DNA of 64,000 nucleotides from JAAZBA01 sp964461815 (GCA_964461815.1 CAYWVF010000005.1:62001-126000), one strand, 5' to 3'. Positions 35,097-44,649 are shown, numbered from the stretch's first letter. The notes: generated by a model from the letters alone, not told the origin. Numbers and translations are program-made.

Positions 35097-35937
35097 AATT
35101 CATCTTATCCCTTACTATATCATATACACTTCTGCCTTTGATTTTTATCATATCCGTGACGTACTCCGACTGCTTTACGACTACGAGATCATCGTCATGC
35201 ACCTCAAAGTCATCCTTACCGTCTACCGATAGGTAGGAATATCTGCTTCGCATAGATCTTATGCTCACCGTCACCTGTCTTGTCGGTGCAAGCACGAAGG
35301 ATTTTGCATAAAGTCCGTGAGCGCAGATAGGTGTGATCGTCAGGTTGTTCTCAGTCGGATCGATTATCGGGCCGCCTGCCGACAATGAATATGCAGTCGA
35401 GCCTGTGGGCGTAGATATTATAACTCCGTCCGAGCGGAACTTTGCTATGAACTGATGATCGGAGTAGATATCCACCTCCATTACCTTACAGCCCGGGCCT
35501 CTCGTCAGCACCGCATCATTTAGCCCGTGATTGGAATACAGCTCGTCACCTCTGCGTATGACCTTTGCCTCGAGCATCATCCTTTTCTCTATCGTGTATC
35601 CGCCCTCTACAAGTCTCGTAAGCTCCGAGATCTCGTTCGGCTCAAGCTCACTCAGGAAGCCGAGCCTGCCCATGTTTATTCCGAGTATCGGCAGCTTTTT
35701 CTTTGACGCAAGTGCTGCCGCCTTTAGTATCGAGCCGTCACCGCCTATAGCCACTATAGCGTCAACTATGTCAAGTGCCTTGTCTATGGCTACTCTTACC
35801 ATATAATCCGGCAGCTTATTTGTATTCGTATTCGGTATTATTATGCTTGCACCGGCAGCTCTCAGAACATTACCGGCTTCTGTCATTACAACACGCTCTG
35901 CCGCACGCTCCGCATTGTGAAGCATCAATATTCGCAT
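35086..35937 (-). CDS. nadK: NAD kinase
   Basis: 283 residues. The GGDGS motif (AIGGDGSILKAA) binds the phosphate donor, and STPTGSTAYSLSAGGP is the NAD-binding signature. It makes NADP from NAD. It lies between tlyA and argR, both on the same strand with 10-bp gap and 11-bp overlap respectively. Confidence 0.97.
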   Translation of the reverse strand: MRILMLHNAERAAERVVMTEAGNVLRAAGASIIIPNTNTNKLPDYMVRVAIDKALDIVDAIVAIGGDGSILKAAALASKKKLPILGINMGRLGFLSELEPNEISELTRLVEGGYTIEKRMMLEAKVIRRGDELYSNHGLNDAVLTRGPGCKVMEVDIYSDHQFIAKFRSDGVIISTPTGSTAYSLSAGGPIIDPTENNLTITPICAHGLYAKSFVLAPTRQVTVSIRSMRSRYSYLSVDGKDDFEVHDDDLVVVKQSEYVTDMIKIKGRSVYDIVRDKMNYGI

Positions 35938-35947
35938 CTTTATCCCC

Positions 35948-36736
35948 TTATTTCAGCTCCTCGTGAGCCTGTATCACTGCGAGCTTTATTCTATCTGTAT
36001 TAAATTCAGCCGTATTTTCTTTTTTGAAGTATGCTAAAAATTCTATATTCCCCTCAGGGCCTCTGAGAGGCGAATATGTGAGCGATCTTATCGAAAATCC
36101 ACTCTCTCCTGCGCTTGTTATAACTGCATTTAGCGATGAAATGTGATCCTTCTTATCCTTTACCACGCCCTTTTTGTTCAGCGCAGCACGTCCGCATTCA
36201 AACTGCGGCTTTATCAGACAAATAAGTTCCGTACCGTCATCCGACAGTCTTCCGAGCACAGGGAGCACCGCTCTCAGTGATATGAACGACACGTCCACTG
36301 TGATGATCTGAGGCAGAAACGGAAGCCTTTGTACGCTTACATCCTTTATGTTCGTCTTTTCAAGCGATATTACTCTTTCATCCTCACGAAGTCTGTCACT
36401 GAGCTGTGCGCTGCCCGAGTCGAGCGCACATACAGCCGACGCTCCGTTCCTCAAAAGGCAGTCGGTAAAGCCGCCTGTAGATGCTCCGACATCAAGTGCC
36501 TTTTTGCCCTTTACATCTATATCAAATTCCCTCAACGCTTTTTCGAGCTTTTTTCCGCCGCGGCTGACATATTCCTCCGAAATGTCACGTATCCCGACCG
36601 ACTCATCACCGTTTATCTCATGCGACGGCTTATTTACCTCTATACCGTTCACCGTGACTCTGCCGGAGCGTATCATCTCCTTTGCTCTGTCACGACCCAT
36701 AAGCCCCTGTGAAGCTATATATGTATCTAATCTCAT
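35948..36736 (-). CDS. tlyA: TlyA-family 2'-O-methyltransferase
   Basis: 262 residues from the ATG at 36736, giving the normal opening MRLDTYIASQGLMGRDRAK; it overlaps the dxs stop (ATGA). An S4 RNA-binding domain (1-65) is followed by an FtsJ-like methyltransferase with the SAM loop DVGASTGGFTDCLL. TlyA enzymes methylate ribose in 16S and 23S rRNA; the hemolysin name is historic. Also called YqxC in Bacillus, in the same dxs-recN gene order. Confidence 0.93.
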   Translation of the reverse strand: MRLDTYIASQGLMGRDRAKEMIRSGRVTVNGIEVNKPSHEINGDESVGIRDISEEYVSRGGKKLEKALREFDIDVKGKKALDVGASTGGFTDCLLRNGASAVCALDSGSAQLSDRLREDERVISLEKTNIKDVSVQRLPFLPQIITVDVSFISLRAVLPVLGRLSDDGTELICLIKPQFECGRAALNKKGVVKDKKDHISSLNAVITSAGESGFSIRSLTYSPLRGPEGNIEFLAYFKKENTAEFNTDRIKLAVIQAHEELK

Positions 36737-38571
36737 AATAATTCCCTGATCCTTGCGGCGATGCTCTCCGCATCCATTCCGAGCCAATGCCGCAGCTCCG
36801 CTACAGAGCCGCACGGGATGAACCTCATTCCCACATTTATCATTAGTGAGCTCTTTACTTTAACTCCGTTCAGTGTAAGCTGTGCCGCAAGCCGCACACC
36901 TACTGAGCCCTCGCTGACTGTCTCCTCTACGCAGACAAATACACCTGTTTTTTCGACAGAGCGTATCACCTCGGCTGCATCGGCAGGTATCGCTCGAAAC
37001 AGCTTCACTATCTCACAGCTTATTCCGTCACGCTCCAGCATATCCGCAGCCTTTATCACCTCATTCACCATCGCACCGTAGCACACTATCGTAGCATCAC
37101 TGCCCTCGCGTACAACTGCCGAAAGTGAGGATGACATGTCAAGAGTATATTCACCCTCGCTGCATTTTTCATATCTTACTGCGACAGGACCATGTGTATC
37201 GTAGATCGCAATGCGCATCGCACTTACAAGCTCCGCTGCGCTCGACGGACACAGCACCGTCATACCGGGGATGCTCGCAAGGTATGCCATATCATAAACG
37301 CCCTGATGTGTCTCGCCGTCTCCGGGAACTATTCCGGCTCTGTCTATAGCAAATACCGTATGGAGGTTATCGAGTGCCACGTCATGTATCAGCTGATCGT
37401 ACGCACGCTGCAAAAACGTGGAGTAGACAGCGCAGACAGGCAGCATCCCCTGCTTTGCAAGTCCTGCCGACATCGTGACTGCGTGTTCCTCCGCAATGCC
37501 TACGTCGAAAAATCTCTTCGGGTACGCATCTGCGAATTTCTTCAGTCCCACTCCGCCTGTCATTCCTGCGGTTATCGCACATATGTTAGCATCCTCACGC
37601 GCCATTCGTACAAGCTGCTCACCGAATACGTTTGAAAAGCCGGGCTTAGTGTCACTTTTCTTATACTTGCCCGAGGCTATATTGAAGCTCGGTGTTCCGT
37701 GATAGCTCTCCGGGTTTTCCTCCGAGTATTTATATCCCTTGCCCTTTGTCGTAATACAATGCACCAGCGCAGGCTTATTCGATGCCTTTGCCGCACGTAT
37801 CATCTGTCTTATTTCATCTATATCGTGACCGTCTACCGGCCCGAAATATAATATACCTATATTCTCGAAAAACGATGTTGGCAGCAGCAGTCTCTTAAAG
37901 CCTGTCTTTGTACGGCTTATCATGTCGTTTATCCTGTCGCCGTGTCTGAAATGAGAAAAGAATCTGCGTATCCTCTGCTTCATATTAAAATATGACGGCT
38001 TTGTACGCAGCTTCGAGAGGTACTCGGCCAGAGCACCTACGTTTCTGGATATCGACATTTCATTGTCGTTAAGTATTATCACCATCGGCTCGCCGCTTCT
38101 TCCTGCGTCGTTTAGTGCCTCCAGTGCCATTCCTCCCGAGATCGATGCATCACCTATGACCGCCGCTACGCTGTAGTCCTCGTTTTTCAGCGTCCTTGCC
38201 CTCGCCATACCGAGCGCCGCCGACAGTGATGCCGAGGCATGTCCTGCTACGAATGCATCATGCTCGCTCTCCGCAGGCCTTGGGAAGCCCGATAAGCCTC
38301 CGAATGCTCTCAGCCTTGAAAAGCCCTCCTGCCGTCCTGTCAGCAGCTTATGTACATAGCTCTGATGCCCTACGTCAAACAGCAGCTTATCTCTCGGCGT
38401 ATCGTACTCCATGTGGAGTGCCAGCGTGATCTCCACTATCCCGAGATTCGATGCCAGGTGACCTCCGGTCTTCGATACATTTTCTATCAAAAACTTTCTT
38501 ATTTCGCTGCACAGCTCATTTAATTCTTTTTCCGAAAGCTTTTTCAGCTCATTTTTATCAGGTATTTTCAC
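36733..38571 (-). CDS. dxs: 1-deoxy-D-xylulose-5-phosphate synthase
   Basis: 612 residues, near full length. Thiamine-diphosphate enzyme: VGHQSYVHKLLTGR near residue 65, GDASISGGMALEALND for cofactor and metal, and the transketolase middle domain with GIVPGDGETHQGVYD. It makes DXP for the MEP isoprenoid route. The start is a GTG at 38571 with no visible ribosome site; a five-codon open frame with a good site ends 8 bp before it, so translation may be coupled. Operon head of dxs-tlyA-nadK-argR-recN. Confidence 0.96.
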   Translation of the reverse strand: MKIPDKNELKKLSEKELNELCSEIRKFLIENVSKTGGHLASNLGIVEITLALHMEYDTPRDKLLFDVGHQSYVHKLLTGRQEGFSRLRAFGGLSGFPRPAESEHDAFVAGHASASLSAALGMARARTLKNEDYSVAAVIGDASISGGMALEALNDAGRSGEPMVIILNDNEMSISRNVGALAEYLSKLRTKPSYFNMKQRIRRFFSHFRHGDRINDMISRTKTGFKRLLLPTSFFENIGILYFGPVDGHDIDEIRQMIRAAKASNKPALVHCITTKGKGYKYSEENPESYHGTPSFNIASGKYKKSDTKPGFSNVFGEQLVRMAREDANICAITAGMTGGVGLKKFADAYPKRFFDVGIAEEHAVTMSAGLAKQGMLPVCAVYSTFLQRAYDQLIHDVALDNLHTVFAIDRAGIVPGDGETHQGVYDMAYLASIPGMTVLCPSSAAELVSAMRIAIYDTHGPVAVRYEKCSEGEYTLDMSSSLSAVVREGSDATIVCYGAMVNEVIKAADMLERDGISCEIVKLFRAIPADAAEVIRSVEKTGVFVCVEETVSEGSVGVRLAAQLTLNGVKVKSSLMINVGMRFIPCGSVAELRHWLGMDAESIAARIRELL

Positions 38572-38579
38572 TGTTATGA

Positions 38580-38606
38580 CTATGCTTTACAAAGCATGTT
38601 TCCTTT
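38580..38606 (-). promoter_or_regulatory. five-codon leader peptide and hairpin before dxs
   Basis: On the minus strand an AAAGGA ribosome site (38601-38606) stands before ATG at 38597, encoding MLCKA and stopping at 38580. The first 16 bases of this frame form a 7-bp hairpin (ATGCTTT/AAAGCAT). dxs starts 8 nt later at a GTG lacking its own site. Confidence 0.5.
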
Positions 38607-38607
38607 C

Positions 38608-38730
38608 TTCGGAATTTCAGCGGCTTTCACGTCAGTGAAAATGAACGGTTGTCTTATCGCAAGGCTTTGCCGTTCAACCTATCTTTACGTATAATCTATC
38701 ACATCTTCGAAAGGTTTTCAAGTACATCTT
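38608..38730. other. non-coding stretch upstream of dxs with two inverted repeats
   Basis: No gene seen. TTTCAC/GTGAAA pair around 38623-38640 and GAACGG/CCGTTC pair around 38643-38677. They could be leader structures of the dxs message or an end for the thioesterase transcript; there is no clear T-run. Confidence 0.35.
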
Positions 38731-39210
38731 TTATCTGTTTTCCGCCGCCGCAGACTTGCGTATCAGACTCCTGTATTTGCCCTTTTCGAGCTCCTCTTTC
38801 TCGTCCTCTGTCTCTGCGATAAGCTTCGGCACCTCTACCGTATTTCCGCTCTCATCTATGGCGACCATGACGAGATATGCCCTGTTTACGAGTATACGCT
38901 CACCGCTCAGTCTTTCAACGAACGTATCTACCCTTACCTCCATCGACGTTCTTCCGACATACGTCACCTGTCCGCACAAAACGAGCATATCATTCGCATG
39001 TACGGGCTTTTTGAACGTCAAATGGTCTATCGATACTGTCGTCACGGCACAATTTGAGTGCCTTCTCGCAACCACAGCCGCAAGCACGTCTATCCATTCC
39101 ACAAGTATACCGCCAAAGAGTCGGTTTTCACCGTTTATATGCTGAAGCATAACTATCTGTATCTGCTCCGTCCTCGATTCCGACACTTTTTTCGCTGTTC
39201 TTTCGCTCAT
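38731..39210 (-). CDS. acyl-CoA thioesterase (YciA/ACOT hotdog family)
   Basis: 159 residues, a single hotdog domain. INGENRLFGGILVEWIDVLA matches the conserved N-D/G-x-x-F-G-G region of YciA-type thioesterases, followed by VDHLTFKKPV in the form IDHLTFKKPVHANDM. It hydrolyses acyl-CoA to acid and CoA. An AGAGGGAAA ribosome site precedes the ATG. It is upstream of dxs but separated by 160 bp. Confidence 0.88.
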   Translation of the reverse strand: MSERTAKKVSESRTEQIQIVMLQHINGENRLFGGILVEWIDVLAAVVARRHSNCAVTTVSIDHLTFKKPVHANDMLVLCGQVTYVGRTSMEVRVDTFVERLSGERILVNRAYLVMVAIDESGNTVEVPKLIAETEDEKEELEKGKYRSLIRKSAAAENR

Positions 39211-39298
39211 TTTTCCCTCTTTGTATCTGTAATGTATATAATCCTATTTTATGTATATATTATACGATATATACAATGAAAAGTCAATAAAAAAACTC

Positions 39299-39327
39299 TT
39301 GACAAACGGAGTAAATCATAGTATAAT
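39299..39327 (+). promoter_or_regulatory. consensus sigma-A promoter of tRNA-Cys
   Basis: TTGACA (39299-39304), a 17-bp spacer and TATAAT (39322-39327), both perfect; the tRNA starts 29 bp after the -10. Confidence 0.9.
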
Positions 39328-39356
39328 AGTCAGTGTCAATTTGAGGAAGTTAATAT

Positions 39357-39431
<75 letters not shown>

Positions 39432-39438
39432 GAAAGCT

Positions 39439-39469
39439 GAGATCGAGATAAAAGCTCGATCTCTTTTTT
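39439..39469 (+). terminator. terminator of tRNA-Cys
   Basis: GAGATCGAG (39439-39447) pairs with CTCGATCTC (39455-39463), followed by six T. Confidence 0.9.
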
Positions 39470-39497
39470 ATCATTATGTAAACGGGAGGAACAGTAC

Positions 39498-40547
39498 ATG
39501 GCTGTCATTACAATAATCGGCTCAGGCATGATGGGCTCGGCTCTGGCTTTCCCATCAAGAGAGAACGGTCATGATGTGCGTATCGTCGGCACTCACCTTG
39601 ATAGAGACATTATCGACTGCTGTCTTCGGTGCAATAGACATCCTAAATTCGACCGTGATTTTCCGGACGGCATAAGCTTTTATCAGCTTGAGGAGCTTGA
39701 CAAGGCACTCGACGGAGTTAACCTTGTTATCGGCGGTGTCAGCAGCTTCGGCGTTGACTGGTTCGGTGACAAAATACTTCCAATCATTCCCGAAAGCATA
39801 CCTGTCATCACCGTGACGAAGGGACTTTACGACACTCCCGACGGTACTCTTCTCACATATCCCGAGATATGGAAGCGTAAGCTCGATCATATTGGCAAGA
39901 AGCTGTCACTTAATGCCATCGGAGGGCCATGCACGAGCTATGAGCTTGTCGCACACGATCAGACTCATGTCTCATTTTGCGGTGATGATCTCAGCACTCT
40001 CGAATACATCAGAGGTCTTATGGCGACAGACTACTATCACGTCAGCATAACGACAGATGTAGTCGGTATCGAAAGTGCTGTTGCGCTGAAGAACAGCTAT
40101 GCACTCGGTGTTGCGCTTACGATAGGTGTGAATCAAAGGAGCTTCGGTGACGATACTCTCCACTTCAATTCCCAGGCAGCCGTATTCGGTCAGGCTACGA
40201 AGGAGATGTATAAGCTTCTCGAATTTCAGAATGCCATGACGATAGATAACCTTGCCGTCGGCGTAGGTGATCTCTATGTCACGGTCTACGGCGGCCGTAC
40301 ACGTCTTATCGGCATACTGCTCGGCAAGGGTCTTGACATAGACGAGGCTCGAGCACAGCTCAACGGTGTTACGCTCGAATCACTCGTGGTTGCGGAAAGA
40401 GTTGCGAGGGCGGTCAAGCTGAATATCGAAAAGGGTGTGCTGTCATCGGAGGATTTCCCGCTGCTGCTTCACACAAATGAGATAATATGCGACAGAAAGC
40501 CTGTAAGCATTCCATGGGAAAGCTTTACATACAGCTGCCGAATATGA
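39498..40547 (+). CDS. GpsA-like NAD(P)-dependent glycerol-3-phosphate dehydrogenase homologue
   Basis: 349 residues. Rossmann loop IIGSGMMGSALAFPS at the start; VTVTKGLY and ALKNSYALGVALTIGV (with the Lys expected at the active site) fit the GpsA fold. Lengths and motifs are diverged from housekeeping GpsA: the usual GPSFA stretch is GGPCTSYELVA. It may reduce another keto-phosphate. GGGAGG lies upstream of the ATG. It stands alone after the tRNA. Confidence 0.8.
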   Translation: MAVITIIGSGMMGSALAFPSRENGHDVRIVGTHLDRDIIDCCLRCNRHPKFDRDFPDGISFYQLEELDKALDGVNLVIGGVSSFGVDWFGDKILPIIPESIPVITVTKGLYDTPDGTLLTYPEIWKRKLDHIGKKLSLNAIGGPCTSYELVAHDQTHVSFCGDDLSTLEYIRGLMATDYYHVSITTDVVGIESAVALKNSYALGVALTIGVNQRSFGDDTLHFNSQAAVFGQATKEMYKLLEFQNAMTIDNLAVGVGDLYVTVYGGRTRLIGILLGKGLDIDEARAQLNGVTLESLVVAERVARAVKLNIEKGVLSSEDFPLLLHTNEIICDRKPVSIPWESFTYSCRI

Positions 40548-40577
40548 AGAAAATGATATAGCTTCACAGCGCAAAGC

Positions 40578-40793
40578 ATGATAATGACTTATAAATACAA
40601 GCAGCACGTATATTATCCGATAATAAATATGGGTGACTACAGGCTCGACCCATATTCCTACGGCTACTGTGTATGCAGGTTCAGCAAGACTGATGCTATG
40701 GCTTCAAGGGAGGAATTTGAAAGCATCAGGAAATGCTGCAATGATCCCGACGTCATACTCACGCTACTTCGTGAAAGAGGAAAGCACAGATAA
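40578..40793 (+). CDS. hypothetical small protein
   Basis: 71 residues, or 69 from the ATG at 40584. Tyr-rich N-terminus (YKYKQHVYYPIINMGDYRLD) with a CVC pair and a CC pair, and a charged C-terminus. No family recognised and no good ribosome site. It lies 30 bp after the GpsA-like gene and ends just before a strong terminator, which supports it as a real gene in that unit. Confidence 0.5.
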   Translation: MIMTYKYKQHVYYPIINMGDYRLDPYSYGYCVCRFSKTDAMASREEFESIRKCCNDPDVILTLLRERGKHR

Positions 40794-40798
40794 ATATT

Positions 40799-40831
40799 AT
40801 ACCGCAGACCATAAGGTCTGCGGTATTTTTA
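40799..40831. terminator. bidirectional terminator
   Basis: ACCGCAGACC (40801-40810) pairs with GGTCTGCGGT (40815-40824), loop ATAA, T-run after. Between the convergent 40578 gene and metG. Confidence 0.9.
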
Positions 40832-40833
40832 TA

Positions 40834-42423
40834 TCAGTCGAGTGTCAGCCTTTCAAACAGGATAGAGTAATTATCGGGGATCTTCTCCGTTCCAACGCTC
40901 TGCTGCTTCCAGTCAGCCTCAGTACCGAGCCAGCTCATTACCTTCTCGGACGAGAACGGCAGGAACGGACGAAGCAGTACAGCTATATTTGCAGCCAGGT
41001 GTACGCAGTTATATATCGTCTCATCACACTTGCCGGTGTCGTCCTTTCTCGTCTTCCACGGCTCGCCGGAGTCATAGTACTTGTTTCCGAATCGTATAAG
41101 CTCAAAGATAATGTCAAGTGCATCCTTAAAGCAGCCGTTCTCGATCCTGCTGCCCGCATCGGCGAACGCTTTCTCCGTTCTTTCGTATATCTTATCATTC
41201 ACCTTTCCGCACGGGATCCTGCCGTCCATGTATTTATAGATAAATGCCAGCGTTCGATTGACGAAATTGCCCCATACACCTACTAGCTCGGAGTTGTTTC
41301 GCTCCGCAAATTCAGTCCATGAAAAGTCCGAGTCACGCTTTTCAGGCCCGTTTGCAAGGAAAAAGTATCGCACTGCATCCGGATTCTGGTCTACGGAGAT
41401 GTCTCTTGCCCATACTGCCCAGTTGTTGCTCGTGGATATTCTTTTACCCTCAAGCGTCACATACTCACTCGAAATGATATCATCCGGCAGATGCAGTCCG
41501 TCGCCCTGAGCAAGCAGCAGTGACGGAAGTATTATCGTATGGAACGGGATATTGTCCTTTCCATGTACATAATAATGACGTGCGTCCTCTCCGAACAGCT
41601 CCTTGAAATCAGTACCTCGCTCCTTACACACAGCATAGCTTGCAGACAGATAGCCCAATACATTTTCAGCCCAGATATATATCTTCTTATCCTCATAGCC
41701 CGACTTCGGTACGTCTATTCCCCAGTCAAGGTCACGTGTTATCGCTCTGTCACGCAGTCCCTCGTCAATATATCGCTTCGTAAAAGCATATGCGTTCTTT
41801 CTCCAATGCGGATGGTCATTCAGATACTGTGTAAGCTCCTTTTCGAGCTTCGATATGAGCAGGAATATCTGCTTTGTCTCCTTGAAAACGACCTTCGTAC
41901 CGCACTCGGCACATACCGCATCCTTGAGCATATCAGCCTCAAGCACCTCGTCACATATATCGCACTGGTCGCCCCTCGTTTCCGCACCGCAGGTCGGGCA
42001 TATTCCCCTCACCAATCGGTCTGCCAGCGGCTTTTGACATATGGGGCAGTATGCCTGCTTCACTGTACGTTCCTCAGTGTAGCCGCTTTCATACAGCTTT
42101 CTGTGAAACTCCTGCACGAACTTTATATGCTCCTCCGACGTGGTTCTCGTGTACAGGTCATATGAAAAGCCCAGCTTTTCAAACACTCGGCAAAACTCAC
42201 GGTGATAGAAGTCGCTTATCTCCTCCGGAGTATGACCTGTCTGCTTTGCACGGATAGTGATCGGCGTACCGTGGCAATCGCTGCCCGATACATAAAACAC
42301 ATTCGCACCCTTGGCACGCCAGTAGCGTGCAAGCACATCGCCCGGGAGCAGTGCTGCGATATGTCCGATATGAAGTGAGCCGTTGGCATATGGCCATGCT
42401 CCTCCGATAAGAATATTTTTCAT
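40834..42423 (-). CDS. metG: methionyl-tRNA synthetase
   Basis: 529 residues. HIGH at 18-21; a four-Cys zinc region at about 125-185 (CPICQKP, CPTCGAE, CDICDE, CAECG); the KMSKS loop is KRISTSN, as in archaeal-like bacterial MetG2 types. The C-terminal dimerisation (EMAP-like) domain of longer MetRS is absent. It loads tRNA-Met with methionine. A 320-nt T-box leader on the same strand regulates it by uncharged tRNA-Met. Confidence 0.96.
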   Translation of the reverse strand: MKNILIGGAWPYANGSLHIGHIAALLPGDVLARYWRAKGANVFYVSGSDCHGTPITIRAKQTGHTPEEISDFYHREFCRVFEKLGFSYDLYTRTTSEEHIKFVQEFHRKLYESGYTEERTVKQAYCPICQKPLADRLVRGICPTCGAETRGDQCDICDEVLEADMLKDAVCAECGTKVVFKETKQIFLLISKLEKELTQYLNDHPHWRKNAYAFTKRYIDEGLRDRAITRDLDWGIDVPKSGYEDKKIYIWAENVLGYLSASYAVCKERGTDFKELFGEDARHYYVHGKDNIPFHTIILPSLLLAQGDGLHLPDDIISSEYVTLEGKRISTSNNWAVWARDISVDQNPDAVRYFFLANGPEKRDSDFSWTEFAERNNSELVGVWGNFVNRTLAFIYKYMDGRIPCGKVNDKIYERTEKAFADAGSRIENGCFKDALDIIFELIRFGNKYYDSGEPWKTRKDDTGKCDETIYNCVHLAANIAVLLRPFLPFSSEKVMSWLGTEADWKQQSVGTEKIPDNYSILFERLTLD

Positions 42424-42479
42424 TATTAAAACCTCATTTCATCTAAATTAAAGCAGTAACTGTCGCCTTTTTAAGGCAT

Positions 42480-42795
42480 AAAAAAATCTCTCACCCCTTA
42501 TTCATCATAAGGGACGAGAGACTATCTCACGTGTTACCACCCTAATTCATCTGCTTCTCACGATAACAGACCTTATCAAGTTCGGACAGGCAATGATCCG
42601 TCGAAACTCTATCGCTGTAACGTGCGATCACGGCGCAGCCTAACCTGTAAATATCGGCTCGGTACGCGGCTCAGGGACCATGTTCGGCAGGTTCATCCTC
42701 TCCTGTTCTCAGCTCATTTGCGGCACATGCTCACAAATGACAGGATTCTCTGTAAAGGACTGAGTTGCTTACTCTTTCCCGTCAATGCCTTTAGC
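42480..42795 (-). ncRNA. T-box leader of metG (tRNA-Met responsive)
   Basis: The minus strand has the T-box sequence AGGGTGGTAACACG (complement at 42530-42543), followed by a terminator stem at 42486-42521 and a U-run. Upstream lies a long stem I with an AGAGA bulge motif; the sequence GAACATGGTCC places a methionine AUG specifier at 42681-42679, followed by the usual purine. The antiterminator forms when uncharged tRNA-Met binds. Confidence 0.93.
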
Positions 42796-42801
42796 TATAA
42801 A

Positions 42802-42831
42802 ATTATAACACAGCTTTATTACGTTTGTCAA
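42802..42831 (-). promoter_or_regulatory. promoter of the metG T-box transcript
   Basis: Minus strand TTGACA (42831-42826), an 18-bp spacer and TATAAT (42807-42802), just before the T-box. Confidence 0.85.
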
Positions 42832-42840
42832 GAAAAACAA

Positions 42841-43347
42841 TTATTTCAGCTCTATATAATGCGGGATTATATCCTCATACGTGCCATCCTTCATACGAAA
42901 GCCCTTTGGTATCACTCCGAGCTGAGTAAAGCCCAGCTTTTTATACAGTCTCAGCGCACGCTCGTTAGTCCTGACTACTGCATTGAACTGCAATATGCCA
43001 AAGCCCAGAGTCTTTCCCGTCATTATGCAATGACGCACGAGCTGCTCACCTATCCTCATGCCACGTGATGAGGATGAAACTGCGTAGCTTGCATTTGAGA
43101 TATGACCGCAGCGGCCTACATTATTCGGATGAAGTATATACAGACCGTAAATTTCTCCGTCCTCGCCCTCCGCTACTCCGGTAAAGCTCTGCGATGCGAA
43201 AAACTCACTTCCGCTTTCCTCCGTCAGCGTATCCTCCTGCGGAAATGCCGCGCCCTCAAGTACGACCTCATTCCATATTGCAATCATCTCAGGGATATCC
43301 GCATTTGTATATTCTCTTATTCTTATATTATTTGAGCTTACCTGCAT
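42841..43347 (-). CDS. GNAT-family N-acetyltransferase
   Basis: 168 residues. IRIREYTNADIPEMIAIWNEV is the typical first strand and helix; the acetyl-CoA loop is SRGMRIGEQLV (pattern RxxGxG/A). ALRLYKKLGFTQLGVIPKG closes the fold. Family members acylate amines or proteins, as in YkkB or Pat-like enzymes. It overlaps the ackA end by 20 bp, so it is translated with it. Substrate unknown. Confidence 0.9.
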   Translation of the reverse strand: MQVSSNNIRIREYTNADIPEMIAIWNEVVLEGAAFPQEDTLTEESGSEFFASQSFTGVAEGEDGEIYGLYILHPNNVGRCGHISNASYAVSSSSRGMRIGEQLVRHCIMTGKTLGFGILQFNAVVRTNERALRLYKKLGFTQLGVIPKGFRMKDGTYEDIIPHYIELK

Positions 43348-44545
43348 TTCTTGCGACCTCTACCGTATCCATAGCTATCTTAAGCTCCTCGTTTGTCGGA
43401 ACTACATATATTCTTACAGCGGAGCCGTCCTTGGAGATATCGCCCTCCTTGCCTCGCTTCGTCTCCTCATTCTTCACCGGATCGAGCTCTATTCCGAATC
43501 TTTCAAGACCCTCGAGCGTATCTGCACGGAGGCTCGGTGAATTTTCTCCGAGTCCTGCGGTGAATACTATCGCATCAAGTCCGCCCATAGCAAATGCATA
43601 TGCACCTATAAAGCGTCTGATCTGGTAGCTCTGTATCGTTTTCGCAAGCACTGCTCTTTCGTTACCCTCGAAATACGCCTTCTCTACCTCACGATCATCT
43701 GAGCTTATGCCGGAAACGCCGAGAAGTCCCGACTGCTTTGTCAGCATTTCATTCAGCTGATCTATCGTCATGTTCTCCTTCTTTGCAAGATAAAACAGTG
43801 CCGCTGGGTCTACCTGACCGCTTCTTGTACCCATGAGGATGCCCTCAAATGTACCGAAGCCGGTGGAGCAGTCAACCGATTTACCGCCGTCTATAGCCGC
43901 TATCGTAGAGCCGTTTCCGAGATGGCACGATACCATTTTTATTCCCTTGATGTCACGTCCCATAAGCTCGGCTGTACGTCCTGCAACATAGTCGTGTGAG
44001 ATTCCGTGGAAGCCGTAGCGGCGGATATGGTACTTCTTGTAATACTCATACGGAATAGCATATACATATGCTTTTTCCGGCTGTGTCTGATGGAAAGCCG
44101 TATCAAATACAACTACCTGCGGCATTTCGCTGCCGAAAAGCTTTACACATGCACGTATCGTTCTGACCTGTGACGGTGTGTGAAGCGGTGCAAAATCTGT
44201 AAAGCTCTCTATTCCCTTTATGACGTCCTCCGTCACAAGCTCGCTCTTTACATGCAGATAGCCGCCGTGGACTATTCTGTGACCTATCGCTGAGATCTCG
44301 TCAAAGGACTTGATCACTGCCGTGTCACCTGTAGACAAAAGCTCTACTACTCTTCCGAACGCCTCCTCGTGCGTAGGCATCGGAAATTCCTCCTCGTACT
44401 TTATCCCGTACTTGTTTTTATATTTCAATTTTCCGTCGATACCTATTCTCTCGCAGCCGCCCTCTGCCAAAACGGATTCATCCGTCATATCAAAAACTCT
44501 GTACTTCAGTGACGAGCTGCCTGCATTTAATACAAAAATCAGCAT
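43328..44545 (-). CDS. ackA: acetate kinase
   Basis: 405 residues from the ATG at 44545, which gives the family opening MLIFVLNAGSSSLKYRVFDM; the open frame extends 42 bp further but AAGGATGG suits this start. GHRIVHGG and VVFDTAFHQT are the acetate kinase signatures, and LGNGSTIAAIDGGKSVDCS binds the phosphate. It makes ATP from acetyl phosphate in fermentation. No pta is next to it; a GNAT gene follows instead. Confidence 0.97.
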   Translation of the reverse strand: MLIFVLNAGSSSLKYRVFDMTDESVLAEGGCERIGIDGKLKYKNKYGIKYEEEFPMPTHEEAFGRVVELLSTGDTAVIKSFDEISAIGHRIVHGGYLHVKSELVTEDVIKGIESFTDFAPLHTPSQVRTIRACVKLFGSEMPQVVVFDTAFHQTQPEKAYVYAIPYEYYKKYHIRRYGFHGISHDYVAGRTAELMGRDIKGIKMVSCHLGNGSTIAAIDGGKSVDCSTGFGTFEGILMGTRSGQVDPAALFYLAKKENMTIDQLNEMLTKQSGLLGVSGISSDDREVEKAYFEGNERAVLAKTIQSYQIRRFIGAYAFAMGGLDAIVFTAGLGENSPSLRADTLEGLERFGIELDPVKNEETKRGKEGDISKDGSAVRIYVVPTNEELKIAMDTVEVARNAGKLK

Positions 44546-44649
44546 ATTTTCTACCATCCTTCTACAGTATCTGCCCACGATCGGCACTTTTTGTCATTTA
44601 ATCGTGCTTATAAAGCAAAAAATTCTCAAAAATGAGAAATATTAATAAC

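Noticed and set aside
44615..44640. Small hairpin with T-run in the ackA leader as an attenuator
   Set aside because: The stem is only six AT-rich pairs and lies at the very start of the transcript; too weak to support.
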